A stretch of 64,000 nucleotides of DNA from Siderastrea siderea (taxonomy: Eukaryota; Cnidaria; Anthozoa; Scleractinia; Rhizangiidae). The position numbers were made by a program, and so were the translations under genes. This document shows, one piece after another, positions 1 to 10,976 of the stretch (positions are counted from its first letter, which is position 1; each line of letters begins with the position of its first letter). Under the pieces are notes generated by a model. It ran no database searches and was not told the origin of the DNA. It saw only the letters and a list, made by a program, of their open reading frames with translations. The stretch is taken from contig OZ034970.1 in NCBI GenBank assembly GCA_964030785.1, positions 15,517,911 to 15,581,910 on the forward strand, given 5' to 3'.

Positions 1-215
1 CAGACTTAGTTTCGCCTGATTTAGCTTTGATTAGAATGGAGATAAGCTCGAAAACTAAGAAATCAACTTATTTTTTTACCTGTACCGCGGGGCATTTGAA
101 CAGCTTGTTTGTCCCCGCCGTGGGGCATTTGCCGGTTTGTTTCCAAAAAATGCTAATGCCCGGGGGTCAGCCCGGGGGAGGGGGGGGGGGGTTGGGCACT
201 GCTGGAAATGACTGA
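1..215. mobile_element. Harbinger-type MITE relic (partial)
   Basis: Positions 82-215 match, with divergence, the right half of the MITE at 27685-28162: the block with GGGGCATTTGAAC, then a G-rich run beside CCCGGG, ending in TGATGCATAA. The left part is outside the window or decayed. The 62-residue frame here crosses the poly-G run and is not a gene. Confidence 0.45.
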
Positions 216-1002
216 TGCATAAGTTTCGCTCCATTCCTGCAATCCCTTTTCACGAGTAGATTCATTAAAAGAAACACTGATTATTCGTTTTTGTATCGAT
301 ATCACTGAAATATTAGTTCAATAATTTGAAAAATATATTTGAAACCTCTGAGCCGCCAAACTCGTGAACTGCCGGGCATTTAGCTTTTTCCGGCGAAACT
401 GCGCCCGGCTGCCGGGCATGTAGACACGGTTACTGTATTAAGGTCAGCTAAATACCTGGAACTCTGGTTTCGGAGAATTATACAGTAATTATTGAGGCAA
501 CGGCCTATTATTAAGGGCTTCCTAACTTTGTATAGTGGAGGTAAGTGATTCGAAACTAGCGTGTTTTTTGGGGGCCACATTTACAACTCTCCAGCATCCG
601 TGACATGTCACAGTATGGTGGCGTGACGGCTCGGGTCAGACAGGAATCAAGCAAGCTACAGCTATTGTATAGCTTGCTAAATCTCTGAAAGTTCGCCAAC
701 TACAAAACCAAATTGGTCTTTTAATCGCTTAGTAATTGTAAAAAATCTTCCCGTTTTTCCAGAACGTTTGAATGTGAAATTTTGTGTGTTTCTGACTGGC
801 GGGTCAAGCCACTCGCAAACATCAAAATTTTCTAGTATGCACAAGCTCAGAAAATTCGTCAACTACCAAACTAAAATATTTTTCTGAATCGCTTGGCAAT
901 TCTAAACAAATATCGAATACTTTCAGAACGTTAGGATAAGCCTTTCGGTCAAACCCTTCGAAAATTTCGGACTGCCGGGTATTTAATAGTCTTGAAACAT
1001 CC
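216..1002. other. Gene-free stretch with dispersed GC-rich repeat
   Basis: No coding signal. The motif CCCGGCTGCCGGGCAT occurs near 405-420, with a relative beside the Mutator-like insertion (2983-3000), which suggests that element landed in an older dispersed repeat. The short minus-strand frames here show no splice or codon support. Confidence 0.3.
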
Positions 1003-2989
1003 TTACCCGGCGGGCGACCCTAAAACGAGGAATGGCGGAATGACGGAACGGCGGAACGGCGGAAAACTACCCCAAATCCTAAAACGCGGAATGGCGGAAA
1101 ATCACCCCAAATCCTAAAACGCGGAATGGCGGAAAATCCTAAAACGCAGAATGGCGGAAAATCCTAAAACGCGGAATGGCGGAAAATCACCCCACATCCT
1201 AAAACGCGGAACGGCGGAAAATCACCCATAATCCTAAGACGTGGGAAACAAAATTACATGGCACTGATTCGCTTGACGAAAAAACAGTCAGGCTAAGCCA
1301 AATGGCGCTAATGTTCAGCTGCAAGGTTTCCCGCGAGCCCTCACCTGTACAGTGCGAATTGTGACTAACTTCATATTCCCATACTTCACCCCCGCCTTCA
1401 ACAGTTTACTACCGTAAAACACAACAGAAGACATCTGCAGATATTGCACTTCTCTTCCTGATTCTCTTTTATTTAATTGTTTATCATAAACATTGGTTAC
1501 TCAGTAACTTAGATAATCTCAAAGTCACAGCGTCAAAAATAAACGATTTAACTGTTTTATTGTAGTCACTCAATCGTTTATCAGTCGAGTCGTTAATCAA
1601 GATTTGTTATTTTTATACTAAAATGCTAAATACTTATTCTGAAATAAAAAATATGTTTTGATATTTTTATTCAGTTTCATAAGTCGTGACTTATTTCGTC
1701 TACTAAAACAAAGTCCAAAATTACAATAATAAATCATAAAAAACATTAAAAGGTCATAAAAAATCATGCTGGGCTAACATTAACGTAACACTAACTTTAA
1801 CGGGAATTAATATTAACAGCAACTGTCCATATATGCAGTGCTTTGTGTTTCGTAACCTAAGCCTAAAATAGCAATGGATTAATTTTGGTAATTCAATTAA
1901 TATGAAAGGAAAATATCGAACGATTGAATCGAACGATAGGCTAAAACGTAACAAAACTATACTTTAACTATTTAGTTTGCAAAAAATGAATGAAAATCTA
2001 ACAGGATTACCTTTCTATTCTTTTATTTTGAAGAACGATGCCTGACTTTCGATTCGCTTTCTGATGTATTTTAAAAACTGTCGTGTAGATCCATTTAGGA
2101 GACTACAGATTTTTTAAACAGCGGTAGAAAGCGTGGAAATGCTAGGCTGCTAAGCTGAAGTAAATATGGCAGCTTTTTGTAGGAAGAAAGCAATGGAAAG
2201 AAATCGTTCTTCGTGTCCTTCAGGGCATTCGCGAGCCCAGATGAAGGTTGAGTTTATTCGTGAAAAAGCCTTTTTTCGGTGTTAATTTGCGGCCTCCTAT
2301 GTTATCGGGGAAGGCTATATTTTACGTATTTAAAAAGATAGCCGTGAGACTGAAGATAATTTTAAAGTGGTCGGCACCGTTGAAAGCATGAAACACACGG
2401 GCAGCTCAAAGCTTAGAAATCAATTGTTTTTTTTTTCTTAAATTATATTTAATTATTTTAGTTAAATTTGGTTTAATTTTTCTTGGGAAAACAAAGTTAC
2501 CCTCGAACCTCGACATGGTACCCTCGACCCTCGACATGAAACCCTCGACCCTCTCTACCCTCGACAAAAAGATAGACTCCTAATTAATACGTTACGTACT
2601 CTGCTTTACTCGGAGTTTCAGTCAACATAATGAAAATAATGCCACTACATAAAAACCGTGAATTTTTGGCATTACGAATGTGTGAACTCTGGGTATGCGT
2701 TACAGAAGCATTGAATCAATTTGGGGGTTGCTACTATCGGGGGCATCGTTACTTTCGGGGGGTCGTTACTTTCAGGGATTTATTAGCTTCCTCCAATTTT
2801 TAACGTTCCGCGTTTTAGGATTATGGGTGATTTTCCGCCGTTCCGCGTTTTAGGATTTTCCGCCATTCCGCGTTTTAGGATTTGGGGTGATTTTCCGCCA
2901 TTCCGCGTTTTAGGATTTGGGGTAATTTTCCGCCGTTCCGCCGTTCCGTCATTCCGCCATTCTGCGTTTTAGGGTCGCCCTTACCCGGC
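1003..2989. mobile_element. Non-autonomous Mutator-like element
   Basis: The element is 1012-2980. The same 9-bp target duplication, TTACCCGGC, flanks it at 1003-1011 and 2981-2989. The termini begin GGGCGACCCTAAAACG and form an imperfect inverted repeat of about 190 bp. Each arm is built of tandem units containing CCTAAAACGCGGAATGGCGG. A 9-bp duplication with long, internally repeated termini fits Mutator-like elements. The 1.5-kb interior (1240-2790) has no transposase frame, so it is non-autonomous. Short CCCTCGAC repeats lie near 2498-2570. Confidence 0.8.
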
Positions 2990-3559
2990 TGCCGGGTATC
3001 TAGACACTGCCTAATACTATTGAAAGTCTAGCGACTGTAGCGAATGCACCATCGCTGCACACTGCAGCGAGAACGGGGAATTCAGTGAAATATATATCGA
3101 TTAATTCATTAAATTCGGACAAAAACTTCTTCATACCTTTTTTATGCAGCTTGCCCGTGACTGACATTAAATACAAATACAACATTTTTCACCAACACAC
3201 ATCAAAGGCTTTCAGGTCACATTATTGGTTTTATTACAGTTCTACATTACCTAAGTAATTATTATTATTCAGTGTAATTTTCACCGTTACCGTTGCTTTT
3301 TTTTTTTGCCTTTCAATTTTTTTCCTGTAACTCGTTCTCTATTTTTTACCCTTGGAAAATTTTTCCCGTTACTCGTTTTCTCGTTACTGCGTTACTCGTT
3401 ACTCGTTACTGCATTACTCGTTTTAGTAACACCCCAGGAAGACTTCTTTCTGTTACGTATCGGAAGTCAAAGTATTTCAATTAGTTTTACAAGCGGAAAA
3501 AACGAGAAAATTCAGTCAAGCAAGCACTTAAAGGAAACAAATTGTTTCTTATTTGTTCA

Positions 3560-3600
3560 TATTTCGGTTAGCTGCTAGCAAGAGGATGTTACCGATCACT
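3560..3600 (+). other. Possible 5' UTR exon of the TRP-SPRY gene
   Basis: A consensus donor (GATCACTG followed by GTGAGT) lies at 3600/3601. A short frame, ATG-TTA-CCG-ATC-ACT, precedes it; spliced to the exon at 4795 that frame soon stops, so this would be a non-coding leader with a short upstream ORF. The transcription start is unknown. 3011-3559 and 3601-4794 hold no other supported gene. Confidence 0.25.
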
Positions 3601-4189
3601 GGTGAGTAGTGTCTCATTTTCAATCTGTTTTTCATGTTATTTTAACTACTTTATGATTTAACAATGCAGTCTGTTATTCCACAGAGTACTTTACAACAGA
3701 TTTACTCTTTCTTTCGTTTCTCGCTCTGTAGATCGTGTTTCTTGAAAGCGGACTAAACTTCGTAACTGTTTCTTCCAAGCTATTTTAAAAGGTAATCATT
3801 ACATTGAATAATATGGATGGATTCCGTGTTAAAACGTGACCGTGAGATGAAAAAATCGTCAATCTTGTTAAATTACGTTACTACTTTCTGCGGTATCCCC
3901 AGTGGTCTCGAACTTGAAGGTATTAAAACTGAGGGTTTTGTTTTTCTGTGAAATATATCGATTTCCTTGCTGCTATATAATCCATATTGAAGAATCCACC
4001 TCAGTAGTTTGGTTAATCTTGTAGCAGCGGTCAAGGACTCCACGTAAACAAGTTTGAAACTGGTGCAGGTTGCAAGAGTTCCGGTGTTTTGATTTATTAA
4101 AATACATAACCCTTTAACTTCTCACTTCTAGAGAGAAGAGCGATTGAAGTGAAACGTGGCTCCAAGTTTTGAGTGTTTTCCTGCGATGC

Positions 4190-4330
4190 TGTTTATTATG
4201 CTGTACAAGGTGGTTCTAACCTTTCAGTGTGCGGATGAAATCCTAAAGTGTGACCATTCAAATGGCAGCTATGAGCAGTGCCTTAGCTTACTGTCCGTGG
4301 TTGTTTGGCTTTTAACATGGATGATTGAAA
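4190..4330 (-). repeat. Dispersed monomer of the 106-bp satellite family
   Basis: GTACAAGGTGGTTCTAAC and the following sequence are the reverse complement of the unit repeated at 19106-19815. The 98-residue frame over it is therefore repeat-derived. A similar monomer lies at 54345-54550, and a degenerate one at 50755-50860. Confidence 0.55.
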
Positions 4331-4794
4331 CATTGTATCACAATTATTCAAATTGTTCTGATGATCGTGACACCGGTGGATCTGTTAACATCTGGGAGAC
4401 AATCATGCTAACTCTGATAGCTCTCAAACTTTTCCATATCAATTTCAATTAGCTGTCAGGTCCTCTGATCGGATAAACGTTTGGTTGTTGGAATATAAAT
4501 GCTGAAAACAAGTAAACGTAACATGTTCTTTGTGAAGCGGATATATCTGCTTAAACAGGTCGCGTTAATTAGATGCAATTTTCCAATGAATGACTCTTCT
4601 CAGTGTTATGTGTCCTTTCATAACGAGAGCGATACGAGAGCTTTGGTCATCCCTCAGTTCCCGCTGAATTCAAAGTCAGTCAAGGAGAAGTTGTCCCGAA
4701 TTTATGTGTTGTTGTTGCCATTCCTAACATCCTAGCTAGTCTTTTGTAGTGCTCAGAATAACTTTATTTTCTTTATTGATTTCACTCTTTCTAG

Positions 4795-4859
4795 GTGCAT
4801 TATGGAAAAGAATCTTTCACATCCGGGCCCTCTTTTAAGTGAAGATTCTGAAAAGACTG
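4795..4859 (+). CDS. TRP-SPRY exon 1 (start codon)
   Basis: Acceptor TTTCTAG ends at 4794, the ATG is at 4802 and the donor is at 4860. It encodes MEKNLSHPGPLLSEDSEKT and leaves one base (G) that completes a codon with the exon at 19057. The phase match across a 14.2-kb intron is the main support. Confidence 0.6.
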
Positions 4860-7800
4860 GTATGGATCTGAAATAAATAAATAAATAAAGTAATTAATTA
4901 ATTAATACAGAAGCTACTGCGGAACGAATGAACGAAAAAATGCATGCTTTTGAATCTAATTTACGGTGGTTATTTACCTTTTATTTTTCTCTTAACCCTT
5001 TACCGTCAGCGTTTTTCCCTTAGAAAAACGCATTTTTTACCGCTAAAGCGGTTTTTGAAGTGCTATGGTGCCAAATGCCACTAAACTTTGCTACAAAAGC
5101 GTTTTCTTACATTTTAGCTCAATTTTGAGCCAGCTTCTGTTGAAAATTGTGCATTATTTTGGTTTCACGCATGCGCATAAGCCAAAATTTGTTTTTTTTG
5201 TTTTTTTGTTTTTGCAGATTCATTTCTAATTTTTTCTCGCTTCTTTTGCTTTCCTTTTTCTCTCCCTTTCTTTTCTCTTTATCTTCTACCCTTTATCACC
5301 TTTCTATCCACTGGAAAAGTTTTGGCCTCAGTCCTTCTAAAAACCTGGACATGGAACATTGATCAACTAGGTGACTTGGCCTATTTTACCACCAACTTTG
5401 CAGCCAAAATTGGACACGTTTTTCTGGTATAGCTCTGCCAGGATTTGGTCGATATTCAAAATGGACACACGTATGGATGGATCTGTCCTTGCTGTGCTAG
5501 CTGCTTATCAAAACAATCTGGTGACGTCAAAAATGATGACGTCACAAGTGGCTCAATGGTTCCCGACTTCGACGTCGGGAAAATACAACTCTTGACGGAA
5601 AAGAGTTAAGCATTTTTCCGGTCCGGAATCCGGAATCCTTGAATTTGATTGGCTGTTGACGCGCGTTCCACCGGTCCTGTTTTTTCCTATCCGGACCCCG
5701 CGTACGGACCGCCCTAATCCCCGGGAAAACTTAAAGTGAAATCATTTTAATTTACTCCAGCACAGCGAAACGTTGGATTTCTCTTCTTAAAAATGGAACT
5801 TTTCTCTCACTAACCGTTGTAAAGTGAAAGGAAATATCAGCAATGGAATAAAAGGCCTGGTTATTCTCCGAAAAAGGCGAGTATTCCTGTGGTTTTGTTG
5901 AGAAAATTTTGCTGCTTGCTTTTTTCGAGTTGTAGTTTTCTTATTGACACGCCATTTGATTTAACACGGTTAAACTGCAAGTTAGTCTTCTGACCTCCGT
6001 TTCTCGTTTAAAATTTCGTTATTTTCCTTGGAGATCTCTTTTCTAATCTTGTCCCATTTAGCTTCATTCAAGACAATATATGTTTATTAATCATTGTTGG
6101 CTAAAAATAGTCAAACAAAAAACCTCACATCGCTGTGTCTTCGACAAGAACTGCTGCATATCAACAGTTTTTACAGTCGATTTGCGAAAATCTTGACCAA
6201 GAACGAACAAAAGAGTTTAAAATACTAAGATATGCAGCAGAGTTCGCGGAGCGTATGCCTTAGTTTTCACTAAAAGTCTTACTTGTTAAATAAAGATCTT
6301 TCGTTACTGAAAACCAAATTTAAACGTGTGATTTCATTTTGAACAAGACAAAGCTTGTTAACCGGCCGTCGCTATGGCGACCGCCGGTTTATAAAATGGG
6401 CACGGCTTCGTCCTGATAGTCAGTTGGCTAAACATACGAACAAAGTGCTGTAAAGCTTGTGGTACGGGTACTCAAGAGTGGTACTGCCTTATATAAGACG
6501 CATGCGCATACAGTACAGCCCAAAAATAATGCACGCGCAAGAACTTCTTTTTGCGTCCGCAAGCCGGGAACTTCTTGCGGCTACTTGCGGGACGCTTGCG
6601 CTTGAATACTGCAAGCCGCAAGAACTTCGTTGCGTTTAGAAGTTAAAACCGCAAGAACTTCTTTATGGTAAGATGTCCGGACCGCAAGTAAGCACAAGAA
6701 CTTCTTTGCGCTAACATCTTAAAAACCCGGAACCCGGAGAAGGTAAAAAAGAGACCACGTAGTAGTGCAACGCACGTTCGAAATCGGCTGCCTTTGTAGC
6801 TTGCAATCAGTTGTCTATTTGGTCGCTTGTAAGTTTTTTCTTCGGTTTAGCATTTTTTTATCTGATAAAGAGTTCACTAGGTTCTGAATTTGACGCTGGT
6901 CGCCTTCAATGCTATTTTTTAACGGCTAGGGAGAAACGAGACTCAAACGAAGCACGCGTATGTTATTGTTTATTGTGTCCCAGAGTCCCAGACATGCGGT
7001 ACGCTTAGCGGCGCGAAAGATTTCGCTCGATTTATTTCACTTAAATAAGGAACAACGGCAAAGCACAGTCCATCAGTCACATTATTAACCCTTTACCGTC
7101 AGCGTTTTTCCCTTGGAAAAACGCATTTTTTACCGCTAAAGCGGTTTTTGAAGTGCTATGATGCCAAATGCCACTAAACTTTGCTACAAAAGCGTTTTCT
7201 TACATTTTAGCTCAATTTTGAGCCAGCTTCTGTTGTAAATTGTACATTATTTTGCTTTCACGCATGCGCATAAGCCAAAATTTGTGTTTTTTTTTGTTTT
7301 TTTGTTTTTGCAGATTCATTTCTAATTTTTTCTCGCTTCTTTTGCTTTCCTTTTTCTCTCCCTTTCTTTTCTCTTTATCTTCTACCCTTTATGACCTTTC
7401 TATCCACTGGAAAAGTTTTGGCCTCAGTCCTTCTAAAAACCTGGAAATGGAACATTGATCAACTAGGTGACTTGGCCTATTTTACCACCAACTTTGCAGC
7501 CAAAATTGGACACGTTTTTCTGGTATAGCTCTGCCAGAATTTGGTCGATATTCAAAATGGACACACGTATGGATGGATCTGTCCTTGCTGTGCTAGCTGC
7601 TTATCAAAACAATCTGGTGACGTCAAAAATGATGACGTCACAAGTGGCTCAATGGTTCCCGACTTCAACGACGGGAAAATACAACTCTTGACGGAAAAGA
7701 GTTAAACTAAACTATCGAAAATCGTTTATCATGACAAATCTTACTCGTTTGAGACTGATTTTGGTTGATTTACCAGGTTTAATGAAAAAAAAGAACACAT

Positions 7801-10800
7801 TTGAAACAAAATGTCCGTTTCTTTAATGAACCGACATTCACCTGTTCAAAAGTCTTAATTGGAAAAACACATTATGGAGGCCCTTTTAGGGGACTACGAA
7901 TTTCGTTAGTCTGAATTTCAAAACCCTTCGTTTCGCGTATTGAGGAGAAAGCCATGTCCCTGTCGGTATTTTACTAATGTATTTGCGTTTTTCTTCGTCG
8001 CTGTCGCAGTTTCAATCCATCTTTGTGTCGTTTGTTGCCATTTCATCTGTCTTGTGTCGCTGTTTCAAGGCCATGTCGCTTGTCGAAATTTACCCTAACA
8101 GGGCCTCATTATGTTTGTAAAAATAGTTCCATTCATTCATTCATTACGCTGAAGTCGATATCACATTTTAAAACTTCGGAGTAAACCAAAGAAGTGTGAA
8201 GGAAACTAAAACTCCGCGATCTGAAAGAAATTCGACACGTCAATTCTAACCTGAGTAAACACAAATCTGCCGTATGCAAATTTAGTACGATTTGCATGAA
8301 TGACATTTTGTAACGCAATGCATGAGCAGTTCTCTAAGCCGTCAAAACAGCAAGCCCCGGGCAGCAAGCTGTGTCGAAAGGCGAATGTGTAGTTGAAATC
8401 ATATGTCTACGCTATTTCTTCGAGTATTCCTTTTTTGCTGGGAAATTAAAGTGGTAAAGATGCAGGGATTCTTGACGAGTTCACCCACGAGATGGCATGA
8501 CTTCCTGCACGTGTAAGTCTTGTCTTGTCTTGCCTGTCAAAGAAGAGTTTGCGCAGTTTGCCACAATTATAGCTTTTGGACTTTTTTGTTTCTATTTCTT
8601 TGATGGAATAAAAAACTGAATTGAGTCAGTTCTGAGTTGAACCCGTATTACCGTATCAGACACGCTTAAAAAAAATTTGTTCATGTTTTGTCATGTGCCG
8701 GAGATCATGTTTACCGGTTGTTTTATCTTGCAGTCGGAAAGCTGGCGGATATTCCATTTCGTGACGTGAATTTTCTTCGATACTTCGGTTGTTCGAACAT
8801 TTGCTTCCTTGAGTTTTTCATTAGCCTTGCGAACTTTCGCTTGACTTGGCGAATTGTCGCGCCAACGCGGCGAAAAATCGCTCGAAAGCTCGGCGATATT
8901 TCAAAGAGAATAGAGCGCGACATTCGCTCTCATTACTTTTGCAAATTACCTCACACTAACACGAGCACTACAAGTTTCTTCGGCTGGACCCGCAGTACTT
9001 CTTGCGCCTTCTTGCGGCTTGCGGTAACATTAGTAACTTCTTGCGGCTTCTTGCGGCTAGATTTTCAACTTCTTGCGCTTCGAATGTTCTTGCGGGTAAA
9101 CCGCAAAAACATAGCACTTTCACTTCTTCCGCCGGCTTGCGTGTTCTTGTGGCGTAAGAACTTCTTGCGCCACTTCTTGCGCGTGCATTATTTTTGGGTT
9201 GTACTGTATTAGTCTGCTGAATGTTTCCTTCGTGTGTTCTTTTCTTTTAATTTACAGTATTTAAGATATCAACGACGAAGGGTTGTTAAGTTTGGGGTTT
9301 TTTGTATTTGTCTTGTAAAACGCATGCGCAATTGAGTAAAGCAGCTAATAGGGTGGAATGCGGAATTGGCTGTGTTGTCTGATCTAGTTAGTGGTTATGG
9401 TGAAAATTTTTTTAGCGCAGGGGTCTTTTTTATTGGGATTGACATTTTGAGGGTGTAAAAATGTGGGAGTCAGAACGATTTGTGAATGTCAGGAGCATAT
9501 CACGCTTCTGTGAATGTGATTTGCTTTGAAAGTTGCGTTTTGTATAGGAGCGGTGTAACATTGTGCTGCGTTTTATGGGGGAGGGAGTGGTTTGCGAAGT
9601 GGATTGTAAGGTTTCTGATTGGCTAACTTGTAATTCGCAGCGGACAAAAAGGGCAGTTGCGTTTTGCCGGCGTGCGCTAGGAAGAGAAGGAATTGGTACT
9701 AGTATGATGATGCAATATTAGTGGATTGCACCATCAGTACATGATAGTTCTGACTTGTGAACGGAGAGAGATGAGTGTTTATTTGAGGCGAGAAGTTGAT
9801 ACGAAGGAATCGTCATTAATAAGGAGATCAATTAATAGGGTAGCTGTTACGAGTCTTTTTGCATTGAAAGAACGAAAATATCTGAATATTATCGACGGAT
9901 TTGTGTGGTTTGCGTGTGGTGTACGCTAAAGGCTACGAGCAGTCTCTCTTTCCGTTCAGAGATAGTGAAGGAAAAGAAAAACAAGCGAGTGAGCGCGAAA
10001 TCGATTGCGGCTCGACAGGCGCGTTAGCTTTCAAAGACGTGGGCGACTTTCGTCCCCGCTCGCTTGTTTACTTTTGCAAGGGGATTCCCGGGTTAGCAAA
10101 CCGGATTTAAACATCACGTCATGAGATATGCCTTGACGTGCCCCATACTCTGACGATCTGCTCGAGCTCGTGTTTATCAAGCATTATATTTTGATTCTAC
10201 TGCTATGTTCACTGTTTGTATTTAAGGTCTAGGCACAACAGTAAATACTTCGTCGTCCCGGTGTGAGCATTCTCAGTTGTGGACGAATTTATATCGACAT
10301 TCAACGTTTGAGTGAATTTGCGTTTTTCAGCACAAATAAAAGCGATAAGAAAGATAAGCTGAGTCATCAGAGTTTAAACATTACGTCATCCAGTAACGTT
10401 ATAGTCAAAATATTGTGTCACACAATCACACTTTTCGTCACGCCGGTTCGTATAAATAGAGGATCGCGCAAACATTTGTGAAACCCTGGGGGTAGGGAGG
10501 GTCAGAATGGCCGGTTAAAATGCCCAATGGGCTTTCTTGTTTCTTTATTCTTGCTATGAGACGTTGGGGTTTGTTCCAGTAACGCTTATTTTTTTATGAT
10601 ATAATTATTTTCAGTACTGTTTTATTGTTAGTCTATCCTTTATCCCTACGGTTTGCTAGCGGCTCTTACTCAGAAGCTTAATAATTTTAACTAACTTTGA
10701 GTGTAGGAAGTAGCGCACGTAGGAGGACTGTTTACAAACAGTTCTCAAATCAATTCGCCTTGTCCCACCTCCAAAATTGCAGAAAAAAAATAAACACGTT

Positions 10801-10911
10801 ATTCACCGGCCTAGGTCGGTCCGTATAGGGAAAAACTGTGCCCTCGGTCTTGAGTACGGGCCGAGTCAAGACCTCGGGCACAGTTTTTCCCTATACAGAC
10901 CTTCCGGCCGG

Positions 10912-10976
<65 letters not shown>

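Larger units (their letters stand above)
6357..10546. repeat. 1.5-kb dispersed repeat, copy 1, split by a mariner-type insertion
   Basis: Outside 6511-9206, this block is near-identical to 54555-56070. It begins TTGTTAACC(G/A)GCCGTCGC and ends GGGCTTTCTTGTTTCT. A TATA-like TATAAATAGAGG lies at about 10451 near the 3' end. Two short frames (69 and about 70 residues) are shared by both copies but resemble nothing I know. The TG start plus TATA box could mean a solo LTR, but the 3' end is not CA and I found no target duplication, so it stays unclassified. Confidence 0.65.

Noticed and set aside
4156..4452. 98-residue plus-strand frame
   Set aside because: Its first part is a monomer of the 106-bp satellite family in reverse.
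5147..5595. Frames of 71 and 74 residues, matched at 7240-7691
   Set aside because: Both copies are piggyBac-type MITEs; no codon-level constraint is visible beyond copy similarity.
8688..9212. 174-residue plus-strand frame
   Set aside because: It covers the subterminal repeats and terminus of the mariner-type element and crosses the insertion border.
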